From the NCBI RefSeq assembly GCF_900102855.1, contig NZ_FMWD01000001.1, positions 448,766-512,765 on the forward strand: 64,000 bases of DNA, given 5' to 3'. The translations under genes were made by a program, and so were the position numbers. This document shows positions 59,150 through 64,000 of this stretch, one piece after another. The notes under the pieces are model-generated. The model was not told the origin of the DNA, ran no database searches, and was given only the letters and a program-made list of their open reading frames with translations. The DNA is from Thiohalomonas denitrificans. Lineage in GTDB: Bacteria > Pseudomonadota > Gammaproteobacteria > Thiohalomonadales > Thiohalomonadaceae. Each line of letters opens with the position of its first letter. The first letter of the stretch is position 1.

Positions 59150-59751
59150 TATTCTTCTGTCTTGAATATCTCGATGCCGAAATGTCCCAGCAACTCCGCC
59201 GTTTCAAAAAGCGGCAGGCCCATCACACCGGAATAACTTCCTTCCAGCCGCTCCACGAAAACAGCACCGAATCCCTGAATCCCATAGGCGCCGGCCTTGT
59301 CTAGCGGCTCACCCGTTGCCCAATAAGCCGCGATCTCTTCCTCATCGAGCGCCCGAAAGGTTACATGGCTGACCGAAAGTCGGCTTTCGGCCCGCTCATC
59401 GACACCCACCAGCGCCACCGCTGTGTAGACCTCATGGGTATGGCCCGACAGCTGCCGAAGCATGGCCAGCGCATCCTCCCGGTCGGCGGGCTTGCCCAGC
59501 ACGTGTTCATTCAGGACGACCACAGTATCGGAACCGAGTACCGGCCGCGAATCGGAGGATGGCAGCCGCGCCCGACCCGCACGGGCCTTCTCCAGGGCCA
59601 GTCGCAGGCAGAAAACCTCGGCCACCTCCCCGGTCCGGCACACTTCCGTAATATCGACCGGAAACTGATTGAAAGAAACCCCTATTTGCTTCAGCAGTTC
59701 ACCACGCCGTGGCGATGCGGAAGCCAGATGGATCAGCGGCTTGGCAGACAA
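59149..59751 (-). CDS. maf: Maf-like nucleotide pyrophosphatase
   Basis: 200 residues from a TTG start at 59751 with GGGAG before it. House-cleaning enzyme that hydrolyses modified dTTP, UTP and related nucleotides. Family motifs SASPRRGELLKQIGV, GSDTVVVLNEHVLGKP and GAYGIQGFGAVFVERLEGSYSGVMGLPL are complete. Adjacent to rng as in many Gammaproteobacteria (maf-rng). Confidence 0.93.
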   Translation of the reverse strand: MSAKPLIHLASASPRRGELLKQIGVSFNQFPVDITEVCRTGEVAEVFCLRLALEKARAGRARLPSSDSRPVLGSDTVVVLNEHVLGKPADREDALAMLRQLSGHTHEVYTAVALVGVDERAESRLSVSHVTFRALDEEEIAAYWATGEPLDKAGAYGIQGFGAVFVERLEGSYSGVMGLPLFETAELLGHFGIEIFKTEE

Positions 59752-60279
59752 ATCGATTCTCCCTCGGGGACAAGCCGCCTATTCTAGCGGATCGTGCGGA
59801 AATGGGTCGGTTGGCGTTGGCAATCGCTCACACCTGTCAGACTCAGCTTTCCAGATGCAACGACGGCCTGAAGGCCGACCTACAGGAACGGCGGTCGCTG
59901 GCAATGTAGGTCGGGCTTTAGCCCGTCACAACACAACGGCGGCCTGAAGGCCGACCCACACGACAATCCCTCGCCACTCGTCCCTCGCCTCATCAGAGAC
60001 AAACATGTGACCGTCATTGCAAGCCGTACCCGCCGCTACGGGGCCCCGAATCGATGACAAACTTCCCTCTTGTCATAGCGAGGAGCCTCAGCGACGAAGC
60101 TATCTCAAAGTGCCAAGTACCAGATTGCCGCGTCGCCTAGGCTCCTCGCAATGACATGGGGGTTCCCTCGCCACTAGCCCCTCGCCCCTCGCCCCTCGCC
60201 ACTCGCCACTCGCCACTCGCCACTCGCCACTAACCACTAACCACTAACCACTAACCACTAACCACTAACCACTAACCAC
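59752..60279. other. Gene-free region of stacked repeats between maf and argE
   Basis: About 528 bases with no gene. In order: unremarkable sequence to about 59855; three REP-like palindromes (59861-59958); heptads from 59967; a composite palindrome (about 59989-60156) and a long heptad tract up to the argE stop. See the separate entries. Confidence 0.8.
59861..59958. repeat. Three alternating GGCCTGAAGGCCGACC palindromic units
   Basis: Units CGGCCTGAAGGCCGACCTA (near 59864-59882), GTAGGTCGGGCTTTAGCCCGTCA (59906-59928) and CGGCCTGAAGGCCGACCCA (near 59940-59958). The middle one is inverted relative to the outer two. REP-like; each can form a short hairpin. Confidence 0.75.
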
Positions 60280-60281
60280 TT
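59967..60281. repeat. Left copy of the composite inverted repeat bordering argE
   Basis: Heptads (59967-59988), ACAAACATGTGACCGTCATTG (near 59999-60019), about 50 extra bases, then a palindrome TGTCATAGCGAGGAGCCTCA to TGAGGCTCCTCGCAATGACA-like end (60071-60156), GGGGGTTCC, and a long tract of CGCCACT then AACCACT heptads to 60281. The argE stop TAA sits at the end of the tract. Reads as the reverse complement of the copy after argE. Confidence 0.85.
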
Positions 60282-61437
60282 AGCCATCCTCACAGCAAAA
60301 CCCGTGGATAAGCCCTTCCAGAATATCGACCATCGGCCGTAATCGATCCAGTGCCAGGTATTCATCAGGCTGGTGCGCCTGGGCGATGTCGCCGGGGCCG
60401 AGAATCAGCGTTTCCATCCCCAATTGAGTGAAATAGGGTCCCTCAGTGCCGAATGCCACCGCTTCGGGGACATGTCCGGTAAGGCGCTGAGCCTCCCGCA
60501 CCACGGCGGAAGTGGCTGCGGTGTGCATGGGTGGTGTCCCGCCGAACAGTGAACGCCGCTCCCAACCCAGCTCCGATCCATCCAGAAGCCGTTGCAGACG
60601 CTGATCGAGCGTGTGGCGAAGGGCCTCCAGATCCATCCCCGGCAAGGGGCGCAAGTCGAAGTGCAACTCGCACGAGCCGCAAATCCGGTTGGGATTGTCG
60701 CCGCCATGGATGTGCCCCGGATTGAGGGTGGGTACCGGCACTTTGAACTGCGGATCGTGATGTGTTGCCTGTAGCTGGTCACGCCAGGCCAGCAGATCGC
60801 CCAGCACCTTGTGCATTCCTTCAAGGGCATTCACGCCCAACGCGGGGTCGCTCGAGTGTCCGGCCCTCCCACTCAAGTGCACCGCCTCCATCATGATGCC
60901 TTTGTGGGCATTCACCGGCCTCAATCCAGTGGGCTCACCGATGACGGCATAGCGGGCCTTGGGCCTGCCGAGATCCACCAGCGCCTGCGCACCCTCCATG
61001 GAACTCTCCTCGTCCGCAGTGGCGAGGATCAGCAGCGGCCGTTTCAAACGGGCGGGGTCAAAACGGCTCGCCGCCTCGATAGCCAGGGCGAAAAAGCCCT
61101 TCATGTCGCAAATACCAAGTCCGTATAGCCGACCCTCTGCCTCTGTCAGACTGAACGGGTCATGGTTCCAGCGCCCCTGGTCGTACGGTACCGTATCGGT
61201 ATGGCCCGCCAGCACCAGCCCTCCCGACCCCTTCCCGAGCGTCGCAATCAGATTGGCCTTGTCGGGCTGGTGAGGAAGCGGCAACTCCTCGACCGAAAAA
61301 CCGGCGTCATTAAGCCACTCCGCCAGAAGTGCGATGACACCCCGGTTGCTAGTATCAAACTCGGGACTTACGCTGCTCATCGACGGGACGGCAACCAACT
61401 CGGTAAGCCGTGACAAGAGATCGGGTAGCTGAGCCAT
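60280..61437 (-). CDS. argE: Acetylornithine deacetylase
   Basis: 385 residues. Zinc M20-family enzyme that removes acetate from N-acetylornithine in arginine synthesis. Metal ligands and acid are seen in LAGHTDTVPYD, LYGLGICDMKGFFA, ATADEESSMEGA and the C-terminal IAQAHQPDEYLAL histidine; the dimerisation domain with HSSDPALGVNALEG is complete. Neighbours argA, suggesting a linear (acetate-releasing) arginine pathway. Both ends abut copies of a large inverted repeat. Confidence 0.93.
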   Translation of the reverse strand: MAQLPDLLSRLTELVAVPSMSSVSPEFDTSNRGVIALLAEWLNDAGFSVEELPLPHQPDKANLIATLGKGSGGLVLAGHTDTVPYDQGRWNHDPFSLTEAEGRLYGLGICDMKGFFALAIEAASRFDPARLKRPLLILATADEESSMEGAQALVDLGRPKARYAVIGEPTGLRPVNAHKGIMMEAVHLSGRAGHSSDPALGVNALEGMHKVLGDLLAWRDQLQATHHDPQFKVPVPTLNPGHIHGGDNPNRICGSCELHFDLRPLPGMDLEALRHTLDQRLQRLLDGSELGWERRSLFGGTPPMHTAATSAVVREAQRLTGHVPEAVAFGTEGPYFTQLGMETLILGPGDIAQAHQPDEYLALDRLRPMVDILEGLIHGFCCEDG

Positions 61438-61771
61438 ACCACGATTCTGGACCAGTCGGTGGCTAGTGGCTAGTGGGGAGTGGCTAGTGGCTAGTGGCGA
61501 AGGAACCCCCTGTCATTGCGAGGAGCCTAAGCGACGAAGTAATCTCCTGCTCCCAAACCCCAGATTGCCGCGTCGCCAAGGCTCCTCGCAATGACGGTCA
61601 CATGTTTGTTCCTGATGAGACGAGGGGCGGGTGGCGAGTGGTGAGGCACGGGCATATCCCAAATCTCGAAATCTTTATTAGTATCTCGTATCTCGTAAGT
61701 TACTTGTCAGCGAGCGTGCGGGCTCCGACAATATCGTTTTGGCTAGGCCCGAATTCTGAGGGAAAACGACG
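61438..61771. other. Divergent gap between argE and argA filled with repeats
   Basis: 334 bases between the argE start (minus) and argA start (plus). Most of it is the right copy of the composite repeat, then TATCTCG heptads. The promoters of both genes must lie in or next to repeats; no convincing -35/-10 pair or ARG box was found. Confidence 0.7.
61455..61708. repeat. Right copy of the composite inverted repeat bordering argE
   Basis: TAGTGGC heptads (61455-61499), GGAACCCCC, palindrome TGTCATTGCGAGGAGCCTAA to GGCTCCTCGCAATGAC (61511-61595), GGTCACATGTTTGTTCCTGA (from 61596), then GTGGCGAG-type heptads to about 61645. TATCTCG-type units follow at 61683-61698. Reverse complement of the copy at 59967-60281 over most of its length, without the 50-base insert. 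Confidence 0.85.
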
Positions 61772-63100
61772 TTGACCCATCCTTCACAGACTGCTAACCA
61801 CGACTACGTTCACTGGTTCCGCAATTCAGCGCCCTACATCAACGCCTTTCGCGGGCGTACGTTTGTGGTCGCCTTCGGAGGCGAGGTGGTGGCCGAGAAG
61901 CAGTTCGCCAGCCTCGTTCACGATATCGCCCTGCTCAACAGTCTGGGCGTGCGTCTGGTGCTGGTGCACGGAGCTCGACCGCAGATTGAGGAGCGCCTGC
62001 GGGAAAGGGGCGCGAAGATGAAGTATGTCAACGGTCTGCGGGTGACGGACGAGCAGGCACTGGCCTGCGTGAAGGAGGCGACGGGTACCGTCCGCGTCGA
62101 AATAGAGGCACTGCTGTCGATGGGATTGGCCAATTCGCCGATGGCCGGTGCCGAAATCCGCGTCGCATCGGGAAATTTCGTCACCGCCCAACCGCTGGGG
62201 ATCCGCAACGGAGTCGATTACCTGCACACCGGGGAGGTCCGGCGCATCGCCGAGTCGGCGGTCCGCAAACAGCTCGATGACGGTGCCATCGTCCTGCTCT
62301 CGCCACTGGGGTACTCGCCAACGGGGGAAATCTTCAATCTCAGCGCGGAGGATGTGGCCACTGCCGCTGCGGTCGAGCTTGGTGCCTCCAAGCTCATCTA
62401 TCTGGTGGACGGTCCCGGCCTTACAGACAAAGATGGAAATCTGGTGCGTGAGATCAGCCTTGACGAGGCGGCCGAGTGGTTTGACGGCCACGGCGACATC
62501 CCCGAGGGGATCGCCAAGTGTCTCTTCTCCGCCCAGTTTGCCGGCAGTGAAGGGGTTCGCCGTGCCCACCTGATCGACCGCCATCAGGATGGTTCGCTGC
62601 TGCTTGAATTGTTCACCCGCGACGGAGTGGGAACACTCGTTACCGCCGAATCCTACGAGGATACGCGGCCGGCGACCATCGACGATGTGGGAGGAATTCT
62701 GGAGCTCATCGCCCCGCTGGAGGAGGAGGGTGTGCTGGTGCGGCGCTCCCGCGAATGGCTGGAGATGGAGATCGATCACTTCATCGTCGTTGAGCGCGAC
62801 GGCATGACCGTCGCCAGTGCCACCCTCTACCCCTTTCCGGAGGAGAGAGTCGGGGAACTCGCCTGCCTGGCGGTACATCCCGATTACCGGAACCTGGGGC
62901 GCGGCGACGCCCTGCTCGAGTATGTGGAGCGTAAGGCAAGAAAACTCGGCGTAGAGCGACTGTTCGTGCTCACAACCCGAACTGCCCACTGGTTCCAGGA
63001 ACGCGGATTTCGTACCGCCACACTCAAGGAGCTACCGGTGAAGCGGCAAGAGATGTATAACTACCAGCGCCGCTCCAAGGTCTTTATCAAAGAGCTTTAG
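61772..63100 (+). CDS. argA: Amino-acid N-acetyltransferase (NAGS)
   Basis: 442 residues from a TTG start at 61772 with GAGGG before it. Makes N-acetylglutamate, the first step of arginine synthesis, and is usually inhibited by arginine. N-terminal amino acid kinase-like domain (GRTFVVAFGGEVV, LVLVHGARPQIEERL, up to about 285) and C-terminal GNAT domain with LACLAVHPDYRNLGRGDALL. Divergent from argE. Confidence 0.95.
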   Translation: MTHPSQTANHDYVHWFRNSAPYINAFRGRTFVVAFGGEVVAEKQFASLVHDIALLNSLGVRLVLVHGARPQIEERLRERGAKMKYVNGLRVTDEQALACVKEATGTVRVEIEALLSMGLANSPMAGAEIRVASGNFVTAQPLGIRNGVDYLHTGEVRRIAESAVRKQLDDGAIVLLSPLGYSPTGEIFNLSAEDVATAAAVELGASKLIYLVDGPGLTDKDGNLVREISLDEAAEWFDGHGDIPEGIAKCLFSAQFAGSEGVRRAHLIDRHQDGSLLLELFTRDGVGTLVTAESYEDTRPATIDDVGGILELIAPLEEEGVLVRRSREWLEMEIDHFIVVERDGMTVASATLYPFPEERVGELACLAVHPDYRNLGRGDALLEYVERKARKLGVERLFVLTTRTAHWFQERGFRTATLKELPVKRQEMYNYQRRSKVFIKEL

Positions 63101-63155
63101 AAACCTGCCGCACGCGAACGCAAGGATACGGATGAATTGATGCATTTGAATGCAA

Positions 63156-63176
63156 CCTGCAGGGCTGCTCTGCAGG
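63156..63176. other. Stem-loop between argA and dam
   Basis: CCTGCAG, seven-base loop, CTGCAGG in the 149-base gap. Seven-base-pair stem but no T-run, so a terminator role is uncertain. Nothing else is seen in the gap. Confidence 0.35.
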
Positions 63177-63249
63177 GAACCGATCCGATCGATAATCCCT
63201 TCGTGCTCGCTGCGCCTCGCCTGCAGGCAGGCGGCGCATAATCCAGGCC

Positions 63250-64000
63250 ATGACTATCTCTGCACCCAACGGTCAACCGTTAAACCGTCCCTTTCTCAAA
63301 TGGGCGGGAAACAAATTTCGTATCCTCGACCGCGTCCGCAGCTGCTTGCCTGCCGGAAAGCGGCTGGTGGAGCCTTTTGTCGGCTCGGGCGCGGTTTTTC
63401 TCAACACCGATTACCCACACTATCTGCTGTCCGACAGCAATCGCGATCTGGTCGAGCTCTACAGCACGTTGAAAACACAGGGCGAGGAGTTCATCGAGTG
63501 CTGCTATGCGCTGTTCCGACCCGAGAACAATCGTGAAGAGACCTATTACCGGCTTCGCAACGAGTTCAACGATACCGACGATCCGGTGCGCCGCGCAGCG
63601 CTGTTCCTGTACCTGAATCGCCACGGCTACAACGGGCTTTGTCGCTACAACCGGAGCGGCGGATTCAATGTCCCGTTCGGACGCTACCGGCGGCCCTACT
63701 TTCCAGCCGACGAGATGAAGACCTTCCACCGCAAGGCCCAACGCGCCGTCTTCCGCCACGAGGATTTCGAAAAAACCATGTCGCGTCTGAAAACCGGCGA
63801 TGTGGTCTATTGCGATCCGCCCTATGTGCCCCTTTCCGCCTCCGCCAACTTTACCGCCTATTCCGCCGGCGGATTCGATCTGGAAGCGCAGCGACGCCTG
63901 GCGGCAAAGGCCCGGCAGGCAGCCCGCAGCGGAATTCCGGTATTGATATCGAACCATGACACGCCTGAAACCGAGCGCCTTTACACCGGCTGCGACATCG
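63250..64000 (+). CDS. dam: DNA adenine methylase (Dam), 3' end cut by window edge
   Basis: 250 codons are visible, open to the right edge, so the protein is incomplete. Class alpha adenine-N6 methyltransferase that would methylate GATC. SAM motif I FLKWAGNK (15-22) with VEPFVGSGAVF (40-50), the target-recognition stretch YNGLCRYNRSGGFNVPFG (about 127-144), and the catalytic DPPY at 189-192 (VVYCDPPYVPLS). Solitary, with no restriction enzyme visible, so the housekeeping Dam role in mismatch repair and replication timing is likely. Long open frames on the opposite strand here are shadows. Confidence 0.93.
   Translation, partial: MTISAPNGQPLNRPFLKWAGNKFRILDRVRSCLPAGKRLVEPFVGSGAVFLNTDYPHYLLSDSNRDLVELYSTLKTQGEEFIECCYALFRPENNREETYYRLRNEFNDTDDPVRRAALFLYLNRHGYNGLCRYNRSGGFNVPFGRYRRPYFPADEMKTFHRKAQRAVFRHEDFEKTMSRLKTGDVVYCDPPYVPLSASANFTAYSAGGFDLEAQRRLAAKARQAARSGIPVLISNHDTPETERLYTGCDI

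Noticed and set aside
60167-60281. Possible CRISPR array in the heptad tract
   Set aside because: Units are seven bases with no spacers and no cas genes are near; it is a simple tandem repeat.
63250-64000. Restriction-modification system at the right edge
   Set aside because: Only a Dam-type methylase is visible, with no endonuclease before it; solitary Dam is the simpler reading. Sequence beyond the edge could change this.

Overview
The window is a gene-dense, GC-rich piece of a gammaproteobacterial chromosome made almost entirely of conserved housekeeping genes. The gene orders mraZ-rsmH-ftsL-ftsI-mur, rnpB between mraZ and rsmI, rsmI-lpoA-yraN-diaA-dolP, petABC-sspAB, kdsDC-lptCAB-rpoN-hpf-ptsN-hprK-rapZ and ptsI-mgtE are typical of non-enteric Gammaproteobacteria. 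A full bc1 complex and the many environmental-type intergenic repeats fit a free-living respiratory (Chromatiales-like) organism. That placement is an inference; species cannot be read from this sequence.

Layout. Positions 1-15128 (minus strand): the dcw cell wall and division cluster, read mraZ, rsmH, ftsL, ftsI, murE, murF, mraY, murD, ftsW, murG, murC, murB, ddlB, ftsQ, ftsA (cut by the left edge), with a well-formed promoter and MraZ repeats in front. 15443-15812: RNase P RNA. 15976-21739: rsmI, then lpoA, yraN, a DiaA/GmhA-type isomerase, dolP and an FAD-linked oxidase. 21793-25580 (minus): petA-petB-petC and sspA-sspB. 25765-27806: a NIF3 protein divergent from a DegS-like protease. 27847-35969 (minus): mlaF-E-D-C-B, ibaG, murA, hisG, hisD, hisC. 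36096-37712: a short DUF72 protein divergent from mlaA. 38068-47897: yrbG, a metal-binding HMA protein, KDO synthesis and LPS export genes, rpoN, hpf, ptsN, hprK, rapZ, an EIIA-Man and HPr. 48031-51625: ptsI and mgtE. 51667-59751: a 64-residue protein, darP, a nitrilase, a 108-residue exported protein, yhdP, rng and maf. 60280-64000: argE, argA and a Dam methyltransferase cut by the right edge.

The genes work together on the envelope: peptidoglycan precursors and septation (dcw, murA, lpoA), outer membrane lipid and LPS balance (mla, mlaA, kds, lpt, yhdP, dolP), and a regulatory PTS with no sugar permease in the window.

No defence island, prophage, CRISPR array or new gene system was found. 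The unusual content lies between genes. At least four repeat families (heptad and octad tandem tracts, inverted pairs of such tracts, and MITE-like palindromes with terminal inverted repeats) sit flush against gene 3' ends and supply or abut the stop codons of many neighbours. One gene, argE, is bracketed by two large inverted copies of a composite repeat. These are the parts most worth a second look.
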